From Actinobacillus succinogenes 130Z (GTDB lineage Bacteria > Pseudomonadota > Gammaproteobacteria > Enterobacterales > Pasteurellaceae), in NCBI RefSeq assembly GCF_000017245.1, contig NC_009655.1, forward strand, positions 2,255,664 to 2,319,663: a DNA stretch of 64,000 nucleotides. The letters run 5' to 3'. The notes under the pieces are model-generated. The model was not told where the DNA came from and did no database searches. It worked only from the letters and a program-made list of their open reading frames with translations. The first letter of the stretch is position 1. Each line of letters begins with the position of its first letter. The position numbers and the translations under genes are program-made. This document shows positions 42,408 to 50,106 of this stretch, one piece after another.

Positions 42408-44036
42408 TTAAAATTTCACATTCGGTGCAAGCAGTTTTAACAAGGCTTCATCGTGGTGTTGCACTTGTTTGACTTCGTTATCAAAAATCATCGTTGCTCC
42501 GTTTTCACGGTTGTAAGCGTCCCATTGTGGTAAGCCCTTGCCGTTTGGGTTGCCGGTTTTGGCGAAGTTTGCCCAAGCGGTACTCATTGTGTTGGCGAGT
42601 TTTTGAGCTTGTTCACCACCGCCTGTGGCTTGTTGCATTTTGTCTATGTTGTTGAATACAAAGGCAATTTCTGCGATGTGGTAGCTCATTGGAATACCAT
42701 TAAACACAGGCGTATCCCACGAAAACAGATAGTTATACACTGGGGCAGAGCGTTGATCCGCTTTCAAGCGGGCGGTTTTCAAGGCAGGCACACGCAAGAA
42801 AGTGTCCACATAAAGGGCATCTGCGATATTTCGCGCTGGGTATGCCTGTTTGAACGCATTTTGGATTTCAGCCGATTTCTCGCCAAAGCGTTCCGCTAAT
42901 TTTTGCTGTTTTTGCTCGTCTGTCCAAGTGTTGCGGTTATCGTTTTGATATTTCGCCACATCTAGTTGCAGTGGAAAGCTCTCCCACTCGGTTAAATTTG
43001 AACCAATTAACAGCGGAATGTTTTTCGCCATTTCAGGGTATTTTTCGCCTACGGGGTCTTGTGGAATATAGTTGCCGTCTAGCGTTGGTGCCCATTGAAG
43101 ATTGATCCCCGTGCCACGCAAATCGGTAAGTTGCAAGGTTTCAGCCGTCTGTTTTAATGCCTTATCTGTCGCTTCGTTAATCTGGGCTGGGGTAAAATCT
43201 GCCAGTTTTGCCACTTCGGTAATGCCTAAATTTGCCAGCGTAAACTCCGCCACTTTACGGCTTGCCTCACGGCTGGTTAGGGTCATTCCCATTTTCTCCA
43301 CCGCACCGCTTTGCACAATCGCTTTATGAAACAAGCCTTGTGCCGCAGGGGTTGCCATTAGGGTTAGCACTTTTGCCCCACCGCCACTTTCGCCGAAAAT
43401 AGTTACATTATCAGGATCGCCCCCAAATTGAGCGATATTCTCTTTTACCCATTCAAGGGAAGCGACCAAATCCATTACGCCCACATTCGCGGAATTTTTA
43501 TACTGTTCGCCATAGGCGGATAAATCCAAATGCCCCATTGCATTTAAGCGATGATTCACCGACACCACAACCACATCTTGGCTACGGGCAAGGTTTTCGC
43601 CGTCGAAGCTGACCAAATCATTTGATGAGCCTGATTGGAAACCACCGCCGTGAATCCACACCATTACCGCCCGTTTTTTGCCGTCATTCAGAGCAGGTGT
43701 CCACACATTCAAATTTTGGCACGCTTCGCTCTCAGGCATTTCATTCCCCACAAAAAAGAATGAACGACCGCCAAACCGTGTTTGTGGGCAAACATCGCCA
43801 TAGGTTAAAGCGGTTTTAATCCCGTCCCACTTTGCCACTTTTTGCGGCGGCATAAAGCGTTGTGCTTGGGCGTAGGGAATGCCTTTGTAAGTCAAAATGC
43901 CGTCTTGAATATAGCCCTGCACCGTGCCTTGTGCAGTTTGCACCACCGCAATACCGTTCCCTGCCTGAATTTCCGCTTGGGCAAAAGCGGTAAAAAGTGA
44001 AAGGGTTAAAAAGGAAAGTGATAATTTTTTCAACAT
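42408..44036 (-). CDS. Secreted type-B carboxylesterase
   Basis: A 542-residue esterase with signal peptide MLKKLSLSFLTLSLFTAFAQA. It has the carboxylesterase type B motifs VWIHGGGFQSGSS (oxyanion hole), NHRLNAMGHL, FGGDPDNVTIFGESGGGAKV (nucleophile Ser) and the late His in PMSYHIAEIAFVFNN. It hydrolyses esters, probably of aromatic or acyl substrates. The ATG at 44036 has GGAG 7 bp upstream. Its promoter region carries a truncated copy of the common LysR block. Confidence 0.9.
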   Translation of the reverse strand: MLKKLSLSFLTLSLFTAFAQAEIQAGNGIAVVQTAQGTVQGYIQDGILTYKGIPYAQAQRFMPPQKVAKWDGIKTALTYGDVCPQTRFGGRSFFFVGNEMPESEACQNLNVWTPALNDGKKRAVMVWIHGGGFQSGSSNDLVSFDGENLARSQDVVVVSVNHRLNAMGHLDLSAYGEQYKNSANVGVMDLVASLEWVKENIAQFGGDPDNVTIFGESGGGAKVLTLMATPAAQGLFHKAIVQSGAVEKMGMTLTSREASRKVAEFTLANLGITEVAKLADFTPAQINEATDKALKQTAETLQLTDLRGTGINLQWAPTLDGNYIPQDPVGEKYPEMAKNIPLLIGSNLTEWESFPLQLDVAKYQNDNRNTWTDEQKQQKLAERFGEKSAEIQNAFKQAYPARNIADALYVDTFLRVPALKTARLKADQRSAPVYNYLFSWDTPVFNGIPMSYHIAEIAFVFNNIDKMQQATGGGEQAQKLANTMSTAWANFAKTGNPNGKGLPQWDAYNRENGATMIFDNEVKQVQHHDEALLKLLAPNVKF

Positions 44037-44049
44037 AGTGAACTCCAAC

Positions 44050-44100
44050 ATTGTAATGGAAAGGGATTATTTTGATTAGATAGAGTAAAATTGATAGGCT
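44050..44100 (-). promoter_or_regulatory. Truncated copy of the LysR-controlled promoter
   Basis: The stretch 44060-44100 (GATTATTTTGATTAGATAG and AGTAAAATTGATAGGCT) aligns with 39390-39424 upstream of the AKR operon. The palindromic half TTGTGAATT expected next is missing and is replaced by the aldo-keto reductase stub. A -10-like TACAAT lies at 44055-44050. Confidence 0.55.
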
Positions 44101-44173
44101 GGGGCGGAATCTGAAAAGTGCCGAAACCCAAAACGGGCATGGATACGCTGTTGGATAAGGTGATGTTTTGCAT
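44100..44173 (-). pseudogene. Aldo-keto reductase N-terminal stub
   Basis: Reading minus from ATG 44173: MQNITLSNSVSMPVLGFGTF followed by QIPPQ, the first strand and loop of an AKR5-type reductase. A good GGAGG site precedes it. The sequence then runs directly into the promoter of the esterase, so about 250 codons have been deleted. It sits 11 bp after the next intact AKR gene, which would have made a fourth reductase in the island. Confidence 0.75.
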
Positions 44174-44184
44174 GGTTTATCCTC

Positions 44185-45330
44185 CTATCGGACTTCTGAG
44201 AATTTTAAAATGGCTTCGGGCAGGCGTTCGCCCGTGATTTGGATTTGCTCCAATTCGTTGCGGAACGCTTGTAATTCGCTATCGGTAAATACAATATCGT
44301 TTGCTCCCAGATTTTCCATTAAATGAAAACCTTTGGTTGTGCCGGCAATCGGCACGATGCCGTCATATTGAGCCAACAACCACGCCAGTGAAAACTGGGC
44401 AGGCGTACAAACTTTTCGGTCTGCCCATTTGCGGATTAAGACAAACAGTTTGGCATTTTGGGCTAAATTTTCAGGGGCAAAACGGGGCAAAATGCCACGC
44501 AAATCTTGGCTGGGGTCATCGGCAAAGCGGGTATTTTCATTGACATAGCCCGCCAAAGTCCCCATTCCCAACGGAGACCACGGCACAAAGCCGATACCCA
44601 ATTCACGACACACAGGCAACACATCGTTTTCACGCCCGCGAAACAGCAGGGAATACTCGCTTTGAACGGCAGTAATCGGGGCGATGGCATGGGCTTTTCT
44701 GATGGTTTGCGGTGAAACTTCGCACAATCCGTAACCTAAAATTTTGCCGGCTTTCATCAGCTCCTGCATCGTCCCTGCAATCTCTTCTACGGGAACTTCG
44801 GGGTCGGCACGGTGTTGATAGAGCAAATCGATATAATCGGTTTGCAGGCGTTTGAGCATATTGTCCACCACCCGCTTGATATGGGCAGGCTTACTGTTTA
44901 CCTTGCCCGTGCGTTGTCCTGTGGCTTGGTCAATGTCCCAACCGTATTTGGTTGCCAGTACAATTTGTTTGCGGAACGGTTTGATTGCTTCGCCCACAAT
45001 CGCCTCACTTTTAAACGGCCCGTAGGCTTCGGCGGTGTCAAAAAACGTAACGCCGTGGTCAAAGGCTTGGCGGATAACCCTAACAGACTGCTCTTTGGCG
45101 GGTTCCGGCACGCCGTACATATTCTGTCCGAAGCCCTGACAGCCCAAGCCCAAAGCCGATACGGTAAATTTGCCCAATTTTCTTTGATTTAGCGGGGTTC
45201 GAGTCGGCTTTGGAGATTGGTTGTCGGCAAAAGCCTTACCCGCCGTCAGAACGCCGGAACCGGCGGACACCGCAACACCCAGCCCCAGCACCCCGCTGCT
45301 TTTTAACAAATTTCTACGTGAGAGCGACAT
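44185..45330 (-). CDS. Aldo-keto reductase with twin-arginine signal
   Basis: A 381-residue reductase preceded by a Tat signal (MSLSRRNLLKSSGVLGLGVA, hydrophobic core to about residue 36), so the NADPH-type fold is exported folded. Catalytic residues lie in FFDTAEAYGPFKSE, LATKYGW and YQHRADPEVP; the cofactor site is VPIAGTTKGFHLMENLGA. The start at 45330 follows AAGGAG; the frame extends 23 codons further without support. It is divergent from lysR and has a perfect LysR-type box in between. Confidence 0.9.
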   Translation of the reverse strand: MSLSRRNLLKSSGVLGLGVAVSAGSGVLTAGKAFADNQSPKPTRTPLNQRKLGKFTVSALGLGCQGFGQNMYGVPEPAKEQSVRVIRQAFDHGVTFFDTAEAYGPFKSEAIVGEAIKPFRKQIVLATKYGWDIDQATGQRTGKVNSKPAHIKRVVDNMLKRLQTDYIDLLYQHRADPEVPVEEIAGTMQELMKAGKILGYGLCEVSPQTIRKAHAIAPITAVQSEYSLLFRGRENDVLPVCRELGIGFVPWSPLGMGTLAGYVNENTRFADDPSQDLRGILPRFAPENLAQNAKLFVLIRKWADRKVCTPAQFSLAWLLAQYDGIVPIAGTTKGFHLMENLGANDIVFTDSELQAFRNELEQIQITGERLPEAILKFSEVR

Positions 45331-45362
45331 ATTTTTCTCCTTATAAAACAAGATATGAGTAC

Positions 45363-45442
45363 ATAATAACCGATAGCATTGCATTTTATTAGTAGGCAAA
45401 ATTTGATGAACTTGTGAATTTAATTCACAAATTTGCTATAAT
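45363..45442. promoter_or_regulatory. Divergent lysR/AKR promoter with perfect LysR box
   Basis: TTGTGAATT-T-AATTCACAA (45412-45430) is a perfect 9-1-9 palindrome centred at 45421. For the minus gene, TATTAT at 45368-45363 predicts a start near 45356, so the box is at about -65. For lysR, TATAAT at 45437-45442 places the box over its -35 region, allowing autorepression. This is the standard LysR arrangement. Confidence 0.75.
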
Positions 45443-45471
45443 AGTGAGAAACTCTCAACTCAATCATCTTT

Positions 45472-46347
45472 ATGCAAAACTTAAACGACTTACGCACCTT
45501 TGTCTTGGTTGTCGAACACAAAAGCTTTACCAAAGCCGGCGAAAAACTCGGCATTTCCGCTTCGGCGGTGTCGCATTGTGTCAGTAATCTGGAAAACCGT
45601 CTGAATATCCGCCTGCTCAACCGAACCACCCGAAGTGTCTCGCCCACGCCCGAAGGATTAAGCCTGTTAAACGACATTTCGCCCTACCTGCAAGCCATTG
45701 ATTTATCGGTACAAAAACTTGAAGAAAATCAAGACACGCCGATGGGGACGGTACGCATTAACGCCAGTCAGGTTGCCATAGAAATGGCGGTTTTGCCCAA
45801 ACTCGCCCCGATTTTGAGCCGCTTTCCCCATATTCAGATTGAACTGCACAGCGAAAACCGTTTTGTGGACATCGTCGGCGAAGGCTTTGATATGGGCGTG
45901 CGAATAGGCGATGATGTGGCAAAAGATATGGTGGCGGTTAAAGTTTCCCCGCCTTTGACGACAGCCATTGTCGCCAGCCCCCGATACCTTGCCGACAAAC
46001 CCATCCCCCGACATATCAAAGACTTGGACAATCACCGCCTGATTGCTTTACGCTTAGCGGCAGACCGCCGGCCGATTGCGTGGGATTTTCGGATTAAGGG
46101 CAAGCCGGTATCTTATACTCCCAAAGGACAGCTTTTGCTCAACAGCAATCCCCTGCCTGCAATCAAACATCACTTGGGCATCGGGTTTATGCCGTATTTT
46201 ATGGTGGAAAAAGAATTGAAATCGGGCGAGCTGGTGGAAGTGCTGGGCGAATACCGTATGACTTACGAACCGCTTTATGCCTACTACCCCAGCCGAAAAC
46301 ACCACTCCAAAGCCTTTGAAACGGTGCTTTCTGCGTTAAGGGAGTAG
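45472..46347 (+). CDS. LysR-family transcriptional regulator
   Basis: A 291-residue regulator. The N-terminal helix-turn-helix covers FVLVVEHKSFTKAGEKLGISASAVSHCVSNLENRL (about residues 9-43). The effector domain begins near residue 90 (GTVRINASQVAIEMAVLPKL). Similarity to the AaeR/YhaJ/DmlR-like group, which responds to aromatic or carboxylic compounds, is plausible but not proven. It is divergent from the Tat AKR, and its presumed box recurs at other island promoters, making it the likely island activator. A USS-pair terminator follows. Confidence 0.92.
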   Translation: MQNLNDLRTFVLVVEHKSFTKAGEKLGISASAVSHCVSNLENRLNIRLLNRTTRSVSPTPEGLSLLNDISPYLQAIDLSVQKLEENQDTPMGTVRINASQVAIEMAVLPKLAPILSRFPHIQIELHSENRFVDIVGEGFDMGVRIGDDVAKDMVAVKVSPPLTTAIVASPRYLADKPIPRHIKDLDNHRLIALRLAADRRPIAWDFRIKGKPVSYTPKGQLLLNSNPLPAIKHHLGIGFMPYFMVEKELKSGELVEVLGEYRMTYEPLYAYYPSRKHHSKAFETVLSALRE

Positions 46348-46393
46348 CGTTCGGGCAGCCTGAAAACCGTTTTGAAAAATTTTCATAAAAAAC

Positions 46394-46423
46394 CACCGCT
46401 TGCAGCCTGCAAGCGGTGTTTTT
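46394..46423 (+). terminator. Apl-type USS inverted-pair terminator of lysR
   Basis: CACCGCTTGCA (46394-46404) and TGCAAGCGGTG (46408-46418) form an 11-bp stem with a 3-nt loop, followed by TTTTT. Confidence 0.85.
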
Positions 46424-46427
46424 GCGT

Positions 46428-46779
46428 TTATAACTTCGCCAACACGTTTTCCGCCAAATCGTGCAGCACTTCACCGGCGGGGCGGGTGCCGGGTTTGAGG
46501 TTGAGGGTAACGTGCGACAGCCCTTGTGCCTGCTGTTCCTGCCAAAATTCCCGCAAGCCGTTTGCTCCGCCACGCAGGTAAATATTGTTGTAAAGACGGG
46601 CGGGTTCGTTCGGGTTTTCCAGCAGTTCCACAAAGTTGGCATAACCGAACGGCCGCCAAATGCCGTCTCGGTTCAGCCCGTTTAGCCGTTTGACGATATT
46701 GGCGGTGTCGGCAGGATTGACCCCGTGCCAAATCCACGCATCGGGCGTGTTGGCGAGCCAGTCAAACTCTTGCCTTGCC
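46428..46779 (-). pseudogene. C-terminal fragment of an LLM-type flavin monooxygenase
   Basis: About 115 residues are recognisable (FDWLANTPDAWIWHG, FGYANFVELLENPNEPARLYNNIYLRGGANGLREFW, HVTLNLKPGTRP). They resemble the C-terminal part of luciferase-like (LLM) class oxidoreductases. The N-terminal two thirds are missing. At about 46775-46780 the sequence switches abruptly to an RND transporter fragment on the opposite strand. The ATG of the open frame lies inside that foreign piece, so it is not a true start. Confidence 0.65.
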
Positions 46780-47037
46780 CGCCCGATCATCATGACCACC
46801 ATCGCCATGGTGGCGGGGATGGTACCCGCCGTCCTGGCCAGCGGCTCCGGGGCGGCCTTCCGCGCCCCGATGGCCGTCGCCGTAATATGCGGCCTGATTG
46901 CCTCTACCCTGCTCAGCCTGATTTTCGTGCCGGTGATCTACTCGCTGATGGACGATGCCCGCAATTGGCTGGCACCGAAACTGGCGAAACTGACCTCGGT
47001 GACGGCGGAAGACAGAAAGCTGGGCGAACGGCAATAA
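46780..47037 (+). pseudogene. C-terminal fragment of an RND efflux pump
   Basis: 85 residues remain in frame, beginning RPIIMTTIAMVAGMVPA and including VICGLIASTLLSLIFVPVIYSLMDD, the end of the last transmembrane bundle of RND transporters. The stop at 47035-47037 is intact and followed by a Neisseria uptake-sequence hairpin. At least 900 residues of a normal pump are absent. It abuts the LLM fragment tail to tail at a recombination junction. Confidence 0.8.
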
Positions 47038-47041
47038 TCCG

Positions 47042-47083
47042 ATGCCGTCTGAAAACCGTTTTCAATACTGTCTTTCAGACGGC
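47042..47083 (+). terminator. Neisseria DUS hairpin after the RND fragment
   Basis: ATGCCGTCTGAA (47042-47053) and TTCAGACGGC (47074-47083) flank a 20-nt loop with internal AAAACCG complementarity. Confidence 0.75.
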
Positions 47084-47108
47084 CTCAACCTACAGTAAAG
47101 GAAAAAAT

Positions 47109-47618
47109 ATGCTTAATATCAAACCCTTGCCCGCCGAAAAGCACGAATGGTTTATTACCGCTTTGCAGCAGGCTTTCCGTCAGGCGGTGCAGGATTCGTT
47201 GCAAGACGGCGAAGAGATCATCAGCCGCGGAGAAATCGAATCCGCCATGCAGGGCAAAAAAGCGGAAAGCCTGCTGATTGAACAAAACGGCGACCCGGTC
47301 GGCGGCGCGGTGGTCAAAATCGACCCGCAAACGCAGCGCAATGAATTGGAACTGTTTTTCATCCGCACTGAAAAACACGGCAAAGGCATCGGGCAACAGG
47401 CGTGGAAGCTGATCGAACAACGCTACCCGCAAACCGAAACCTGGGAAACCCACACCCCCTATTTTGAAAAACGCAATATCCATTTTTACCTGAAATGCGG
47501 CTTTCACATCGTGGCGTTTTACCGCGACCGAGCGCACTCCGACAACCGGCGGCACGACACCATGCCCGATGAAATGTTCCGCTTTGAAAAAGAGATGAAC
47601 AACGGACAGAGAGATTAG
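47109..47618 (+). CDS. GNAT-family N-acetyltransferase
   Basis: A 169-residue acetyltransferase. NELELFFIRTEKHGKGIGQQAWKLIE contains the acetyl-CoA pyrophosphate-binding motif (R/Q-x-x-G-x-G/A as KHGKGIG). HTPYFEKRNIHFYLKCGFHIVAFYRD is motif B. The substrate is unknown. The ATG at 47109 follows AAAGGA; the open frame extends far upstream through the RND fragment in another frame and is not coding. DUS hairpins lie on both sides, and the base composition is high in G+C. Confidence 0.87.
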   Translation: MLNIKPLPAEKHEWFITALQQAFRQAVQDSLQDGEEIISRGEIESAMQGKKAESLLIEQNGDPVGGAVVKIDPQTQRNELELFFIRTEKHGKGIGQQAWKLIEQRYPQTETWETHTPYFEKRNIHFYLKCGFHIVAFYRDRAHSDNRRHDTMPDEMFRFEKEMNNGQRD

Positions 47619-47681
47619 GGATTAGAAAAATACCCGAAAACGGTTTTTCAAAACGTTTTTGCAAAATTCCGGAAAAATCCG

Positions 47682-47744
47682 ACCGCTTGCAAACCGGTTT
47701 TCAAAAACAGAAAGGCCGTCTGAAATCAATCTTTCAGACGGCCT
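47682..47744. repeat. Apl-type USS plus AG-dialect Neisseria DUS hairpin
   Basis: ACCGCTTGC (47682-47690), with TTTTTGCAAAATT upstream, is followed by AGGCCGTCTGAA (47713-47724) and TTCAGACGGCCT (47733-47744). The latter pair is a perfect terminator between convergent genes. Confidence 0.85.
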
Positions 47745-47761
47745 GTCGTTAACACAAAACC

Positions 47762-48820
47762 TTATTGTTTCAAACTCGCCATATCAATCACGAAGCGGTA
47801 TTTCACGTCGGATTTGAGCATGCGTTCGTAGGCTTCGTTGATGGTTTGCATGTCGATCATTTCCACATCCGGCACGATGTCGTGTTCGGCGCAGAAGTCC
47901 AGCATTTCCTGCGTTTCCGGAATGCCGCCGATGACAGAGGCGGCGACGGAGCGGCGGCCCATAATCATCGGTACGGTGTTGATGGTCTGCTCCAGTTCGC
48001 CTACCAAGCCGACCAGCACCAAGGTGCCGTCCAAGGCCAGGGTCGGGATGTAAGGTTTCAAGTCGTGGGTGTATGGCACGGTGTCGATAATCACGTCAAA
48101 GGTGTTGGCGACTTCTTTCATTTGCGCTTCGTCGGTGGAAAGCACCACGCGGCTTGCGCCCAAGCGGAAAGCGTCGTCGGATTTGCCGGCGGATCGGGTG
48201 AAGAGGGTCACTTCCGCGCCCATCGCTTTGGCCAGTTTGACCGCCATGTGGCCGAGGCCGCCGAGGCCGACCACGCCCACTTTCGAGCCTTTGCCCACGT
48301 TCCAGTGTTTGAGCGGCGAATAGGTGGTGATACCGGCACACAACAGCGGGGCGACGGCTTTGGTGTCCAGTTTTTCGGAAACGCGCAGCACGAAATCTTC
48401 GCTCACCACTACCGCCGTGCTGTAGCCGCCTTGGGTCAGGCTGCCGTCGTGGCGGTCATGGCTGCCGTAGGTGCCGGTGTTGCCTTCTTCGCAGTATTGT
48501 TCCAAACCGCGCTGGCAAGGCGAACAGGTGCGGCAGGAATCGACCATGCAGCCCACGCCCACCAAGTCGCCGACTTTGAATTTTTTGGCATTGCTGCCGG
48601 TTTGGGCGACGCGGCCGATGATTTCGTGGCCGGGTACGATCGGGTAAGTGTGCGTCCAGCCCCAGTCGTTGCGGGCGGTGTGCAGGTCGGAATGGCACAC
48701 GCCGCAATACAGAATATCGATTAACACGTCGTCTTCACGCAGGTCGCGACGCTCAAAATCATGGGGTTTTAAAGGGGTGGTGGCGCTGAATGCGGCATAG
48801 GATTTTACGGGATGGGTCAT
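47762..48820 (-). CDS. Zinc-dependent alcohol dehydrogenase (CAD/YahK type)
   Basis: A 352-residue medium-chain dehydrogenase reducing aldehydes with NADPH. Catalytic zinc ligands lie in CGVCHSDLH and GHEIIG. The structural zinc loop has four Cys in CRTCSPCQRGLEQYC (about residues 95-109). The Rossmann motif is VGVVGLGGLGHMAVKLAKAMG. Length and motifs match AdhC/YahK-like enzymes. Strong G+C-rich codon use and the flanking AG-dialect DUS suggest a Neisseria source. A long frame on the opposite strand is a shadow of this gene. Confidence 0.93.
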   Translation of the reverse strand: MTHPVKSYAAFSATTPLKPHDFERRDLREDDVLIDILYCGVCHSDLHTARNDWGWTHTYPIVPGHEIIGRVAQTGSNAKKFKVGDLVGVGCMVDSCRTCSPCQRGLEQYCEEGNTGTYGSHDRHDGSLTQGGYSTAVVVSEDFVLRVSEKLDTKAVAPLLCAGITTYSPLKHWNVGKGSKVGVVGLGGLGHMAVKLAKAMGAEVTLFTRSAGKSDDAFRLGASRVVLSTDEAQMKEVANTFDVIIDTVPYTHDLKPYIPTLALDGTLVLVGLVGELEQTINTVPMIMGRRSVAASVIGGIPETQEMLDFCAEHDIVPDVEMIDMQTINEAYERMLKSDVKYRFVIDMASLKQ

Positions 48821-49015
48821 TGTTGCTTGCTCCTTGTTGATTTAAAAAGGGATAACCGATAAATGGTTAAATTATAGAAGAGCGAACATATCATTTCAAA
48901 TCGATAATATTGATAGTCAGGTATCACCCAGCGTGATGGTTGGGAGCGGAAAACAAAAATACCGTTTTCAGCTTGATCTACACCCTAAAGGTAGAACATC
49001 TGATTGGAAGTGCAG
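48821..49015. other. Intergenic region without recognised content
   Basis: 195 bp upstream of the alcohol dehydrogenase. A/T-rich sequence that presumably holds its promoter; no motif is convincing. Confidence 0.3.
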
Positions 49016-49309
49016 ATGATGTCTCATTCTTATCCATTTCGTTTAAACGTTATCAAACTGATTACCGAGTAAGATTTCGGTCTCCGTGAAGTTGCTCAAC
49101 GTCATAACATTTCTCATGCACCCTGTCATCAATTGACTAAAAGCATTTCCTAAAACCGACCGATTGCCCGATAATTCGCAGAGACCAAAGTGTGTTTTAC
49201 GATACAAAAGAATGGATGAACATGTTAGAAAGACTGAACCCTGCACAATACAAAGCTCAATATTTAGATAAATTAACCTATCCGACTTTTGAAAACGGCT
49301 CAATAAGCG
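49016..49309 (+). mobile_element. Decayed IS3-type insertion sequence remnant
   Basis: From ATG 49019 the frame reads MSHSYPFRLNVIKLITE, a stop, then DFGLREVAQRHNISHA. This resembles the helix-turn-helix of an IS3-family OrfA with one nonsense codon. Forty bases later VFYDTKEWMNMLERLNPAQY (from 49193) resembles an IS3 OrfB C-terminus. The middle of the transposase and the terminal repeats are missing. The family assignment is by eye and moderately uncertain. Confidence 0.45.
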
Positions 49310-49447
49310 GTCGGATTTTTCCGGAACTTTACCGAATTGCTCTCTTACCGGATGCGCTTTTCAAGGTTTAACATCCGCTCATCGGTATATTCCGGAACGG
49401 GTATTTTTCGGACTATTCGTCGCCTAAGCGGAAATAATCGCAGGGTT

Positions 49448-50083
49448 TTAAACCCCCAGCACGCTGAAGCGTTTTTGGACGAATTGTTCGTTTTTGAGCT
49501 CGTCGATCATCGCAATCGCATAATCCGCATAGCTGATGACGCTCTCGCCTTTGTCGTTGACGGTGAAGACTTCGCCCGCGGTGATGTATTTACCGGTTCG
49601 CGGCATGTCCGCCTCGAATTCCGCCGCGGGGGAGAGATAGGTCCATCGCACGTCGTCTCGTTTTCCCAACGCGGCCAGGCCTTTCGACATCGCGGTGGCG
49701 GTCGGTTTGTAGGCTTCGGGGAAATCGGGGGTATCGAGCAGGCGGGTGGTGTGGCTCTCGTCGGTGTAAAGCCCGCCTGCGCCGCCGACCACCAGCAATC
49801 GGGTCGACGTACCGCTTAACAAATCGGCCAGGTGCATCAGCCCGTCGGTGTGCAGGTGGCGGGTCTCTTCGCTCCAGGTGCCGAATGCGGTGATGACTGC
49901 GTCAAAGCCGGCCAAATCGCTTTTTTCCAGGCTCATGATGTCTTTGCAGATCACTTTCGTTTTCTCGTTTTGGTACGCCGGGTTGCGCACGACGGCGGTC
50001 ACGTCGTAGCCTTGCAGTAAAGCTTCGTCTACGATTTTGCTGCCGGCTTGGCCGTTTGCGCCGATGATTGCGATTTTTTTCAT
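49448..50083 (-). CDS. NAD(P)-binding oxidoreductase (YwnB/COG2910-like)
   Basis: A 211-residue atypical SDR. The Rossmann motif is IAIIGANGQAGSKIVDEAL; LLVVGGAGGLY and VRWTYLSPAAEFEAD are family blocks of NADH-flavin reductase-like proteins. It is the second such enzyme in the island (the other is at 35600-36181), but the two are not close paralogues. A SnoaL lipoprotein lies 23 bp upstream in the same direction, the same pairing seen elsewhere in the island. No DUS is attached. Confidence 0.83.
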   Translation of the reverse strand: MKKIAIIGANGQAGSKIVDEALLQGYDVTAVVRNPAYQNEKTKVICKDIMSLEKSDLAGFDAVITAFGTWSEETRHLHTDGLMHLADLLSGTSTRLLVVGGAGGLYTDESHTTRLLDTPDFPEAYKPTATAMSKGLAALGKRDDVRWTYLSPAAEFEADMPRTGKYITAGEVFTVNDKGESVISYADYAIAMIDELKNEQFVQKRFSVLGV

Positions 50084-50106
50084 GTCGGATTCCTCGTTAA
50101 GTCAAA

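Noticed and set aside
46725..47108. Long upstream extension of the acetyltransferase frame
   Set aside because: It passes out of frame through the RND pump fragment; the ATG at 47109 has a ribosome-binding site and family similarity begins there.
47765..48724. 319-codon plus-strand open frame opposite the alcohol dehydrogenase
   Set aside because: It is a shadow of a G+C-rich gene with clear zinc and NADP motifs on the minus strand; its own translation is His/Gly/Val-rich without any domain.
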